From contig CAKPYN010000011.1 in NCBI GenBank assembly GCA_934202965.1, positions 1 to 64,000 of the forward strand: 64,000 nucleotides of DNA, read 5' to 3'. The stretch is from an uncultured Megasphaera sp. Lineage in GTDB: Bacteria; Bacillota; Negativicutes; Veillonellales; Megasphaeraceae. Of the stretch, positions 33,216-40,639 are shown piece by piece. The translations under genes and the position numbers were made by a program. The notes beneath the pieces are model-generated. The model was given only the letters and a program-made list of their open reading frames with translations, was not told the origin of the DNA and did no database searches. Numbering within the stretch: position 1 is the stretch's first letter; each line of letters begins with the position of its first letter.

Positions 33216-34061
33216 ATGTTTTTTCGTTACAAACAGCATATAGCAACATGTTTGGTGGCTGCTGCATTTGCAGTCTTATCTATGGTATCTATGGCCGTGC
33301 AGGCGGCAGCTCCGACAACGGGCGCAGAAGCGGCATGTCTGATTGATGTCAATACGGGAAAGATATTATATCAGCAAAATCCTACAAAATGGATGCATCC
33401 GGCGAGTACGACTAAAATTGTTACGCTGATTACGGCATTGGATCAATGTGCGGATAAGCTGGATGAACCGTTGAAAATTTCTTCCTATGCAGCGAATATA
33501 GAACCATCTTCGCTTGGTATTGCACCGGGGGATTCATTAACAGTGCGAGAAGCACTGCGAGGAATGATGGTGGTATCCGGCAATGATGCAGCCGTAGCTG
33601 TAGCTGAAACGTTGGGAGGATCTGTATCAGGGTATGCGGAAATGATGAATGCAGAAGCAAAAAAAATGGGGGCAACGCATACGCATTTTGTCAATCCCAA
33701 TGGATTAACGGCAGCGAAACATTATACGACGGCTGTGGATATGGCTAAAATGGCAGCATATGGGTTAAAGAATTTTCCTGAATTTCGCTATATTGTAAGC
33801 TTAAAAGCTTATGATGTAAAATATTTAGACGGGCGTTTTCCTAAACATGTAACGACGACGAATCATTTTCTGATGAGCAATTATGCGGGAGCTAACGGTG
33901 TAAAAACCGGATTTACTAATGCTGCTGGTGATTGCTTAGTGGCATCGGCAACTAGAAGCGGACAGACTTTAGCAGTTGTTCTATTCAACGATGATAATCG
34001 TTGGGACGACGCACCAGCCATTCTGGATTATGGATTTCGTCGGCTGCAGGTAGGAAAATAA
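33216..34061 (+). CDS. D-alanyl-D-alanine carboxypeptidase, S11 family (DacF-like)
   Basis: The 281-residue exported enzyme removes the terminal D-Ala from peptidoglycan stem peptides. A signal peptide ends near VQA-AAP (about 30). The serine catalytic motifs are complete: S64-T-T-K67 in HPASTTKIV, SGN in VVSGNDAA, and KTG in GVKTGFT. The usual C-terminal beta domain and membrane-anchoring amphipathic helix of PBP5-type enzymes are missing, so it is a short, probably periplasmic or loosely bound form. The ATG at 33216 is 8 nt from AAGGAAG; the alternative GTG is within that ribosome site. It is followed closely by a response regulator gene. Confidence 0.92.
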   Translation: MFFRYKQHIATCLVAAAFAVLSMVSMAVQAAAPTTGAEAACLIDVNTGKILYQQNPTKWMHPASTTKIVTLITALDQCADKLDEPLKISSYAANIEPSSLGIAPGDSLTVREALRGMMVVSGNDAAVAVAETLGGSVSGYAEMMNAEAKKMGATHTHFVNPNGLTAAKHYTTAVDMAKMAAYGLKNFPEFRYIVSLKAYDVKYLDGRFPKHVTTTNHFLMSNYAGANGVKTGFTNAAGDCLVASATRSGQTLAVVLFNDDNRWDDAPAILDYGFRRLQVGK

Positions 34062-34095
34062 GCGTTTAAGTAAAAAACTCTGAGGGGTGAGTTAT

Positions 34096-34803
34096 ATGGC
34101 GCATGTATTGGTGATTGAAGAGGACAGCATGCTTGCTGCATTGGAAAAAGATTTTTTGGAATCGAACGGATTTACTGTGAGTATTGCGGCAACAGGCAAA
34201 GAAGGGATAAGAACATTTGATAAGGAAAGTATAGATGCTGTATTGCTGGATGTAAATCTTTCGGATATAGATGGATATCTTCTGTGTCAAAAATTACGCA
34301 ATATCAGCAATATACCGATTCTTTTTATCACAGCACAAAACAGTGATGAAGCGGTTATCAAGGGGTTTTCCGCAGGGGCTGATGATTATATTGTCAAACC
34401 GTTTAATCCATCGGTAATGCTGGCGAGATTAAAGGCGCATTTAGAAATGCATCAGCGGCTGCTTGGGGAGCGGCAGGAGGCAGATGAAAGCGAACCAGAT
34501 ATTCAGACGGGGGATCTGCGTATTTTTGTTAAGCGTCATCAAGTCTTTCGCGGAAAAAAAGAAATTATGTTAACGATTAAAGAGTTTAATCTGTTGGCAT
34601 TTTTAGCACGACATCCGAATCAGGTCTTTTCGAAAAAATATTTATTTGAAATGATCTGGCATTTAGATGCGTTTGGTGAATTAGCAACGGTGACAGTACA
34701 TGTAAACCGGCTGCGAGATAAACTCAACCGAGTCAAACCGCCGTTTACGGCGATTGAAACGGTATGGGGAAACGGCTATCGGTTTAGAGCCGAAGAAGGA
34801 TAA
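34096..34803 (+). CDS. OmpR/PhoB-type response regulator
   Basis: The 235-residue regulator has a receiver domain with acidic pair Glu9/Asp10, phosphoacceptor Asp52 in LLDVNLSD, Thr in FITAQNS and Lys in VKPFNP, and a C-terminal winged-helix DNA-binding domain (LTIKEFNLLAFLARH, WGNGYRFR). No histidine kinase gene adjoins it, so it is an orphan here. The carboxypeptidase upstream (34 bp gap) and the convergent phosphoethanolamine transferase suggest an envelope-stress theme, by inference. The ATG at 34096 follows GAGGGGTGA. Confidence 0.9.
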   Translation: MAHVLVIEEDSMLAALEKDFLESNGFTVSIAATGKEGIRTFDKESIDAVLLDVNLSDIDGYLLCQKLRNISNIPILFITAQNSDEAVIKGFSAGADDYIVKPFNPSVMLARLKAHLEMHQRLLGERQEADESEPDIQTGDLRIFVKRHQVFRGKKEIMLTIKEFNLLAFLARHPNQVFSKKYLFEMIWHLDAFGELATVTVHVNRLRDKLNRVKPPFTAIETVWGNGYRFRAEEG

Positions 34804-34812
34804 AGATAGTAT

Positions 34813-34860
34813 AAAAAACACACCCCCTATCCATTGATGGATAGGGGGTGTGTTTTTTTA
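34813..34860. terminator. Bidirectional terminator
   Basis: ACACACCCCCTATCCA and TGGATAGGGGGTGTGT form a perfect 16-bp stem with a TTGA loop, flanked by A-run and T-run. It serves the response regulator and the converging gene. Confidence 0.95.
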
Positions 34861-34874
34861 GTATGCAGATAGAA

Positions 34875-36737
34875 TTAATATTCTGTATCTTCCATTAAGC
34901 TTGTTTTGCCAAAACGAGTAATTAAATCTTTTCGTTCCAGTTTCCATTGGGGAGAAGCTAAACTATACGATGGATCATAGTTGGGAGACTGCATATTCAA
35001 AATGCCGCAGACAAATTCATATTCCAAATCATTCGTAAAGTATTTATCTTTATGTGCTTTGACTGTAGATGCAATTTGTGGATTGCGCCGCTGATATTCT
35101 TTAGACAAATAGCAGAACATAGGAATACGAAGTACTTTAAAGCTAGCACCATCTGGCTGCCGGCCAGTATCAGGATCACTGCCATGGTCAGAAAAATAAA
35201 TCATGGCATCGAGGGTCAAATTTTTTTGTGCATAATCAAAAATTTGAGATAATACCCAGTCTGTATATAAAACTGTATTATCGAAGTCGGCTTGTTCATT
35301 TACTTTGCCATCATTGAAATGCTGGAATTCTGCAGGATATCGGTTACGATATTCAATATGGCTGCCCATGAGGTGAAGAACAATAAAGTTCTTTTCATTG
35401 GGATCTACGCGTTGTAAAAATTGAAGCAATGCTCCGTCTAAGGTGGATTCCTTCAAATCGCGGTCGACCCATTCCGCCACATCGGCCGTATTAGCTACCA
35501 AGGAAATTGGTGTATCAGCTACTCCCACAGAACCTTGATTACTGAACCAGTATGTTTTATAACCGGCCTTCTTAGCCATATCAATAATAGAAATGGATTG
35601 ATTGAATTCTTTGTTGTTATAGAAGTTCGATTCTGTCAGTGCATGTTCCAAAACCGGAACAGTATACCACACACAGCTATAGGCATTGGTAAACAAGGTA
35701 AAATCCGGATTTTGTTTTTCCGATGTAAGCCAGGGCGTATTCGGTACATGATTGGGATCATAGGCGTTCATTAATGTCCGTGTTTCAGATTCGCCAATTA
35801 TCATGATGACCGTATTCGGATAGTTTGCAGGATTTAACTGAACGGCTTGGAGATTCGCAAACTTGGTATCATGGTTTTCTGCATATAATGCGGAACGTTT
35901 CATGTAATCGTGAGTATCTAAAAATGTGCGAATAGGAAAGGCTTCCGGCAAAACTTCTTCCTGCAGGACTCCAATGGAGGGAATCATAATAAAAAGAGAA
36001 ATAATAGGAAGTACTTTGTGATAGAGCTTCGTTTTAGGAAGCTGCGGCTGTTTGTAATTAATCCAGAACAGCCCGCCTATACAAAGCAATAATAGGGCGG
36101 CAATACCTAAAATGCGTAAGATTCCCAGTGAATGAAAATATTCCAAGGTTTCAGCCGGCCCTGTTTGAAAAATAAGTAGAGCACCGGAGGTCGTAATGCA
36201 AGAGTTATATAATGCAAAATAGACCCATTGTAATGCAATGATGAAAAAAGCAGCAAATTGTAGTACTGTCATACCAATGGCGGCGATTTTGCGATGGACA
36301 TATTGGTTGAATGCCATGTTAAGACAAAACAGAATGGCAAAGAAATAAAGCCCGACATATATATCATATATATTATTTAGATATACCGTGTTCTTTGTAA
36401 TCAGTGTATTATAACTAAGAAGCGGGCCCGTAATAATCCAGCTAATCCCAATGATAGTAGTGGGTAATATAGAAGCGATTGATAAATGCTTCCAGTATAA
36501 TGCCAGGGACAGCACGACAGAAGCCGTAGCGGGGATGAGGCCGAGTGCCATATCTTCAATGTTATCTGGTCCCAGACCTAATGAAATATTGAATGCCCAT
36601 TGCACGCATAATGCATAGATAACAGCAAAAATGCACAGCAGATAAAAAAACGTATGCCCGGCTTTGACCAAAGAAAAAGGGAGCTTGCCCGGCAGTATGG
36701 AAGCCCATTTAGGCTTCTTGGAAACGGGGTTAGGCAT
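34875..36737 (-). CDS. Phosphoethanolamine transferase (sulfatase superfamily)
   Basis: The 620-residue inner-membrane enzyme has five or more N-terminal helices (about 1-250) and a periplasmic alkaline-phosphatase-fold domain. The motif IIGESETR contains the threonine nucleophile that takes up the phosphoethanolamine group; SDHGSDPD and HLMGSH hold the zinc ligands. Relatives (EptA/EptB/CptA/OpgE) decorate lipid A, core sugars or glucans and can reduce binding of cationic peptides. Which acceptor is used cannot be read from sequence. I placed the start at the ATG at 36737 (MPNPVSKKP), 9 nt from AAAGGT; MYM two codons earlier is equally open. Lipopolysaccharide is present in this lineage. Confidence 0.88.
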   Translation of the reverse strand: MPNPVSKKPKWASILPGKLPFSLVKAGHTFFYLLCIFAVIYALCVQWAFNISLGLGPDNIEDMALGLIPATASVVLSLALYWKHLSIASILPTTIIGISWIITGPLLSYNTLITKNTVYLNNIYDIYVGLYFFAILFCLNMAFNQYVHRKIAAIGMTVLQFAAFFIIALQWVYFALYNSCITTSGALLIFQTGPAETLEYFHSLGILRILGIAALLLLCIGGLFWINYKQPQLPKTKLYHKVLPIISLFIMIPSIGVLQEEVLPEAFPIRTFLDTHDYMKRSALYAENHDTKFANLQAVQLNPANYPNTVIMIIGESETRTLMNAYDPNHVPNTPWLTSEKQNPDFTLFTNAYSCVWYTVPVLEHALTESNFYNNKEFNQSISIIDMAKKAGYKTYWFSNQGSVGVADTPISLVANTADVAEWVDRDLKESTLDGALLQFLQRVDPNEKNFIVLHLMGSHIEYRNRYPAEFQHFNDGKVNEQADFDNTVLYTDWVLSQIFDYAQKNLTLDAMIYFSDHGSDPDTGRQPDGASFKVLRIPMFCYLSKEYQRRNPQIASTVKAHKDKYFTNDLEYEFVCGILNMQSPNYDPSYSLASPQWKLERKDLITRFGKTSLMEDTEY

Positions 36738-36888
36738 GTACATGTCACCTTTCTGTAAAAATAAAGTAAATAGCATGTCAAGTGAAAATACCACATGTAT
36801 TATACATCAAATACGGCTTGATACATAGTGTACACTAGAACCTTTTTCTGAAAATTTGAAAAAAATTAAAAAAAATATAAAAAAGTAC

Positions 36889-36917
36889 TTGCCAAAGTCA
36901 TCCCTCTGTGATAGAAT
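36889..36917 (+). promoter_or_regulatory. Promoter of the tRNA-Asp/Phe/Leu cluster
   Basis: TTGCCA, 17-bp spacer, TAGAAT, 45 bases before the first tRNA. Confidence 0.7.
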
Positions 36918-36961
36918 AATTTTCGTCGGAACGAGAGGTTCCGAAATGAAGGAATATGAAT

Positions 36962-37038
36962 GGCCTCGTGGTGTAGCGGTTTAACATGTCGCCCTGTCAC
37001 GGCGAAGATCGTCGGTTCAAATCCGATCGAGGTCGCCA
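36962..37038 (+). tRNA. tRNA-Asp, anticodon GTC
   Basis: 77-nt cloverleaf with acceptor GGCCTCG/CGAGGTC, discriminator G, encoded CCA, and anticodon loop CTGTCAC. Confidence 0.97.
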
Positions 37039-37043
37039 TATTT

Positions 37044-37119
37044 GCTCAGGTAGCTCAGTCGGTAGAGCAGGGGACTGAAAATCCCCGTGTCGGCGGTTCA
37101 ATTCCGTCCCTGAGCACCA
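37044..37119 (+). tRNA. tRNA-Phe, anticodon GAA
   Basis: 76-nt cloverleaf with acceptor GCTCAGG/CCTGAGC, encoded CCA, and anticodon stem GGGGA/TCCCC around CTGAAAA. Confidence 0.97.
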
Positions 37120-37131
37120 ACAATCATATAT

Positions 37132-37217
37132 GCGGTCGTGGCGGAATGGCAGACGCGCTACTTTGAGGGGGTAGTGAACGAAAGTTCATATGGGTTCAAG
37201 TCCCATCGACCGCACCA
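37132..37217 (+). tRNA. tRNA-Leu, anticodon GAG
   Basis: 86-nt class II tRNA with acceptor GCGGTCG/CGACCGC, encoded CCA, anticodon loop TTGAGGG (GAG), and a long variable arm (TGAACGAAAGTTCA). Confidence 0.96.
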
Positions 37218-37218
37218 A

Positions 37219-37263
37219 CAAGAGCCGATGAATCTCATGAATAGCTCGTGAGGTTCTTTTTTT
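37219..37263 (+). terminator. Terminator of the tRNA cluster
   Basis: AAGAGCC...GGTTCTTTTTTT forms an imperfect stem (AAGAACC pairing by wobble) with an inner CTCATGAATAGCTCGTGAG pairing, then a T-run. Confidence 0.65.
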
Positions 37264-37408
37264 ATATCCTATTTTCAATTGATTAGAAACAGCTGATGTA
37301 TATCTATTTATATAACAAGAAAATACCTGTTAGGGATGCTGTATTCATGCGAATAATCTTGATAATATAGCAATTTCAATAATTTGTAAAAAAAGTGATA
37401 AAAAACTC

Positions 37409-37436
37409 TTGACGAAATGGCATATTGTGGTATAAT
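37409..37436 (+). promoter_or_regulatory. Promoter of tRNA-Leu (CAA)
   Basis: TTGACG, 16-bp spacer, TATAAT, followed 46 bases later by the tRNA. Confidence 0.8.
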
Positions 37437-37482
37437 CTTTCTTGTGCCAAGGAGTTAGAGAAAACAACAGAGCACATGACGT

Positions 37483-37566
37483 GCCGGAGTGGCGGAATGG
37501 CAGACGCACCTGACTCAAAATCAGGCGGGTAACACCGTGGGGGTTCAAGTCCCTTCTCCGGCACCA
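37483..37566 (+). tRNA. tRNA-Leu, anticodon CAA
   Basis: 84-nt class II tRNA with acceptor GCCGGAG/CTCCGGC, encoded CCA, anticodon stem CCTGA/TCAGG around CTCAAAA, and variable arm GTAACACCGTGGG. Confidence 0.97.
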
Positions 37567-37570
37567 TATA

Positions 37571-37609
37571 AAAAGAGTATTTCGATATTTCGAAATACTC
37601 TTTTTTTTT
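37571..37609 (+). terminator. Terminator of tRNA-Leu (CAA)
   Basis: AAAGAGTATTTCG and CGAAATACTCTTT form a 13-bp stem followed by a run of nine Ts. Confidence 0.95.
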
Positions 37610-37685
37610 CTTTTTATTTGCAAATGGGTATGGTATAATAAGGTACCGTACAATATTTGCACCATATTTGCAAGGGAGTGTTACT

Positions 37686-38192
37686 ATGAATGAAATCTTT
37701 GCCAGACATAGCGTAAGAAAATTTTTGCCAACTATCGTAGAAGATGAAAAAATAGAAAAATTATTACGAGCAGCGATGGCAGCCCCTTCAGCAGGCAATC
37801 AGCAGCCTTGGGAATTTTATGTAGTTCGGGACAAACGGATTATTCAAGATTTGGCTCATTGCAGCCCGTATGCAGGGTGTGCAGCAAATGCGCCGGCGGC
37901 TATTGTTGTTTGTAGTCGTGATTCCAATCAGCGTTTTCCGGCATTTGTGCCGCTTGATTTGAGTGCAGCCGTTGAAAATATTTTATTGGAAGCGGTACAT
38001 TTGGATTTAGGAGCCGTGTGGTTGGGCGTATCTCCATACAAAGCAAGAGAAATTATTGTCCGCCGTGCATTGGGAATTCCCGAAGGATTGACGGCCTTTG
38101 CTATTGTTTCCTTTGGTTATCCGAAAGAAACTATTAGTGATGAACGGCTGAAAGAAGACCGCTACGATGCATCACGCGTGCATTATCTCTAA
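37686..38192 (+). CDS. Nitroreductase family protein
   Basis: The 168-residue FMN-dependent oxidoreductase begins with the family signature RHSVRKF and has AAPSAGNQQPW near residue 36, where FMN phosphate and ring are bound, and a C-terminal FGYPKE motif. Members reduce nitro compounds, quinones or flavins with NAD(P)H; the natural substrate here is unknown. It is shorter than E. coli NfsB, as is common for Firmicute forms. The ATG at 37686 follows AAGGGAG by 8 nt; the upstream in-frame ATG has no ribosome site. TATAAT-like sequence lies near 37633. Confidence 0.9.
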   Translation: MNEIFARHSVRKFLPTIVEDEKIEKLLRAAMAAPSAGNQQPWEFYVVRDKRIIQDLAHCSPYAGCAANAPAAIVVCSRDSNQRFPAFVPLDLSAAVENILLEAVHLDLGAVWLGVSPYKAREIIVRRALGIPEGLTAFAIVSFGYPKETISDERLKEDRYDASRVHYL

Positions 38193-38226
38193 TCGATATG
38201 GTAGTGTAATTATACAGCGAATATGT

Positions 38227-38263
38227 AAGCAGGTACTTGAATATGTATCAAGTGCCTGCTTTT
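38227..38263 (+). terminator. Terminator of the nitroreductase gene
   Basis: AAGCAGGTACTTGA pairs with TCAAGTGCCTGCTT (one wobble), followed by TTTT. Confidence 0.85.
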
Positions 38264-38286
38264 GCCATAATAAGGAGGTTTGAGCC

Positions 38287-38493
38287 ATGTTTAACTTAGG
38301 CCTGGGCGAAATTTTTATTGTTTTTATTGTAGCATTATTTGTATTTGGGCCGGGAAAATTACCGGAAGTGAGCCGCGCATTAGGCAAGAGTATACGTGAA
38401 TTTCGCAGCGCTATGAATGCTGTTGTAGAAACATCGGATGAAAGAAAAAAGGATGGAATAGGAGATACGAATGAGACAGAACGAAAATCATAA
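38287..38493 (+). CDS. tatA: Twin-arginine translocase subunit TatA/E
   Basis: The 68-residue protein has a short N-terminal transmembrane helix (IFIVFIVALFVFGPGKLPE with the FGPGKLPE hinge), an amphipathic helix (SRALGKSIREF) and a charged tail, the TatA/B layout. It forms the protein-conducting part of the Tat pathway for folded proteins. Only one TatA-like gene is present, so the system may be a minimal TatAC type. AAGGAGG precedes the ATG. It overlaps tatC by 23 bp. Confidence 0.93.
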   Translation: MFNLGLGEIFIVFIVALFVFGPGKLPEVSRALGKSIREFRSAMNAVVETSDERKKDGIGDTNETERKS

Positions 38494-39211
38494 TATCCAA
38501 CCTCTTCAGCCTAACGAAGAAGCAGATATGCCGATTAGCGGCCATTTACAAGAATTTCGCAAGCGGCTTATTGTGTGCTTGGTCGTAGTGGCCGTGGCGA
38601 GTGTTGCAGCATATCAGTTTGTAGAAGAAATTATTGCCGTGATTTCTGCGCCGGCTGGCAAATTGTATTTTTTGAATCCGACAGAAGTATTTTTTTCATA
38701 TTTGGAAATAGCCATTTGTACGGGTGTCTTAGTTACATTACCGGTACTTTGTTATGAAATTTGGCAGTTTGTACGGCCGGCGTTAGCTCCGACAGAACAG
38801 CATGCCGTCCTATGGCTGGTACCTTTTGCAGTACTGCTGTTTTATGCAGGGCTGGCCTTTTCTTTTTTTCTCGTATTGCCGGCAGCAGTGCAATTTTTTA
38901 TGGGATTTTCAACAGACACACTGCAGCCGATGTTTTCGCTTAGTTCGTATTTATCGTTTTTTATTGCCTTTATGCTGCCTTTCGGAGTTGTTTTTGAATT
39001 GCCCCTTATCCTGTTCTTTTTGGGAAAATTAGGCATCGTATCCTCGGCTTTTTTAAAGCGCAAACGGCGGATTCTTATTGTACTGGCATTTGTCTTTGCC
39101 GGTGTTATATCGCCTACAACGGATGTATTTACGCAAGTGATGATTGCTATTCCTATGATTGTTTTATATGAATTGAGCATTTATTTAGTGCAATATATCT
39201 TACGAAAATAA
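38471..39211 (+). CDS. tatC: Twin-arginine translocase subunit TatC
   Basis: The 246-residue protein has six membrane helices. The N-terminal HLQEFRKRL motif forms the signal-peptide site, FLNPTEVFFSYLEI is conserved, and SPTTDVFTQ lies near the end. TatC recognises the RR motif of substrates and recruits TatA. It starts inside tatA (ATG at 38471, behind GGAG), so the two are translationally coupled. No obvious Tat substrate such as formate dehydrogenase is encoded next to it. Confidence 0.96.
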   Translation: MRQNENHNIQPLQPNEEADMPISGHLQEFRKRLIVCLVVVAVASVAAYQFVEEIIAVISAPAGKLYFLNPTEVFFSYLEIAICTGVLVTLPVLCYEIWQFVRPALAPTEQHAVLWLVPFAVLLFYAGLAFSFFLVLPAAVQFFMGFSTDTLQPMFSLSSYLSFFIAFMLPFGVVFELPLILFFLGKLGIVSSAFLKRKRRILIVLAFVFAGVISPTTDVFTQVMIAIPMIVLYELSIYLVQYILRK

Positions 39212-39233
39212 AAAAGAATGTAGATGTGTAAAT

Positions 39234-39270
39234 AAAAAGCCTGTCATTTCTATGTGACAGGCTTTTTTTA
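39234..39270 (+). terminator. Terminator of the tat operon
   Basis: AAAAAGCCTGTCA and TGACAGGCTTTTT form a 13-bp stem around a short loop, then T-run. Confidence 0.95.
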
Positions 39271-39403
39271 TTTACGAAGATGTTACGGAGTACTGACATA
39301 TATCTTTCATATGGACGATATACTCCTACTATGTAAAAAGAGGAGGATATGGAATTGTGCTGGAATTAAAACATATTATAAAAAAATCAGCACTTTACAA
39401 CTT

Positions 39404-39900
39404 TTACGCAGCCTCGGTAGTTACCGAAACCAGCTTACACAAGGCCTGAACGAAGTCCGTTGAATTTTTTGCAGTTTGGGCCTTAGAGACCAAAGTGTCA
39501 AAAAATATTTCACGCTGTATTTGCCAGCTTAGATGGCTTCGCAGCTCTTGCGGACTGGCATTTTTGTACTTGGAAAAATGCTCGTCCAAATACGGCAGCA
39601 TTTTCAGGCTGCTGTGAACGAGATTCACCAGATTTACCATATGTTCAATGCCAGTTTGACGGCGAATCCGGTAAGCATTCAGCGACCAGAAGGTCTTCTG
39701 TTCATAGTAGTTGGTCTCGATGGCCCAGCGCAGTTTGTACAGCTTCAATGGGTAATATTTCATGCCATCTGCCGGCGCATCCCGCAATATCTTTCGTTCC
39801 TGCCAGGCGCAGCTCATATGCAGGGCGTTGGGATCCAGCGTGCTGAAGAAAAGTCGTCGTGATCCCGATGCGGTGCAGCTTACATAGGCATGAATACGGC
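39404..39900 (-). pseudogene. IS4-type transposase, C-terminal fragment
   Basis: The frame from about 39900 down to a stop at 39404 encodes some 165 residues of a DDE transposase: SRRLFFSTLDPNAL, then YKLRWAIETNYYEQK, which fits exactly the Y-(2)-R-(3)-E-(6)-K signature of IS4-class enzymes including the third catalytic Glu, then FWSLNAYRIRRQTG. The N-terminal half with the two catalytic Asp residues is absent; the frame simply meets phnX sequence. The left inverted repeat should lie between 39270 and 39404, but I could not define it. It is a dead remnant. Confidence 0.85.
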
Positions 39901-40411
39901 GTTAGCCACATTGACCAGCTATACCAAAGTCAAACCCGGCGTCGTTGAAACGGTAGCCAAACTGCGGTCGATGGGATTGAAACTTGGCTCTACCACAGGC
40001 TATACGGACAAGATGATGAAGATTGTCGTCAAAGCTGCCGCTGCACAGGGATATCAACCGGATTGTTGGTTTTCTCCGGATTCGACGGACGGTATGGGCC
40101 GCCCTTATCCATATATGATTTTTAAAAACATGATGGAATTGAAACTGTCTGATGTCAAACATGTCGTCAAAGTTGGCGATACTGTTTCTGATATCAAAGA
40201 AGGCAAAGCAGCTGGTGTTTGGTCTGTCGGTGTCATTGACGGCAGTTCTGTTATGGGATTGAATGAAGACCAATTTAATGCCTTGTCTGATACAGAAAAA
40301 AAAGCGCGTCGTGAACAAGTGCGGAAGATTTTTGTAGAAGCTGGTGCAGATTATACGATTCAAGATAATACAGAACTTCCAACTATTTTGGAACAAATTG
40401 AAAATCAATAA
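39890..40411 (+). pseudogene. phnX: 5'-truncated phosphonoacetaldehyde hydrolase
   Basis: The remaining frame (about 170 residues) is the C-terminal half of PhnX, a HAD-superfamily enzyme that splits phosphonoacetaldehyde in 2-aminoethylphosphonate degradation. It shows KLGSTTGYTDKMM, GRPYPYMIFK and VKVGDTVSDIKEGK with the HAD motif III/IV acidic residues. The N-terminal part with the nucleophilic Asp (DWAGT motif) and cap lysine is missing and is replaced at about 39895 by the oppositely oriented transposase fragment. An ATG at 39890 lacks a ribosome site. The product cannot be catalytic. Confidence 0.85.
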
Positions 40412-40418
40412 TATTGGT

Positions 40419-40459
40419 AAAACAGCCTGCAGCAGAATGATGTTGCAGACTGTTTTTTA
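40419..40459 (+). terminator. Terminator of the former phnX gene
   Basis: AAAACAGCCTGCA and TGCAGACTGTTTT pair (one mismatch), followed by TTTTTT. Confidence 0.8.
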
Positions 40460-40531
40460 CATATATACAATGATTTAGTATGATGCATATTGTGTATACA
40501 GTATTTATAGGGAATAAAGGGAGCCTTTCCC

Positions 40532-40559
40532 TTGTAATGTTTCGCCATTTTGTTATAAT
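40532..40559 (+). promoter_or_regulatory. Promoter of the pyruvate carboxylase gene
   Basis: TTGTAA, 16-bp spacer, TATAAT, about 80 bases upstream of the start. Confidence 0.65.
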
Positions 40560-40639
40560 TAAACATACAATGAAAAAATAAATACACAGCATGCCGATTA
40601 TGGTATGCATTGTAAATTAGTATGCAGGAGGGTATTTTC

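Noticed and set aside
36962..37566. The tRNA cluster as a prophage or integrative element attachment site
   Set aside because: No integrase gene or duplicated tRNA 3' end was seen in the flanking sequence.
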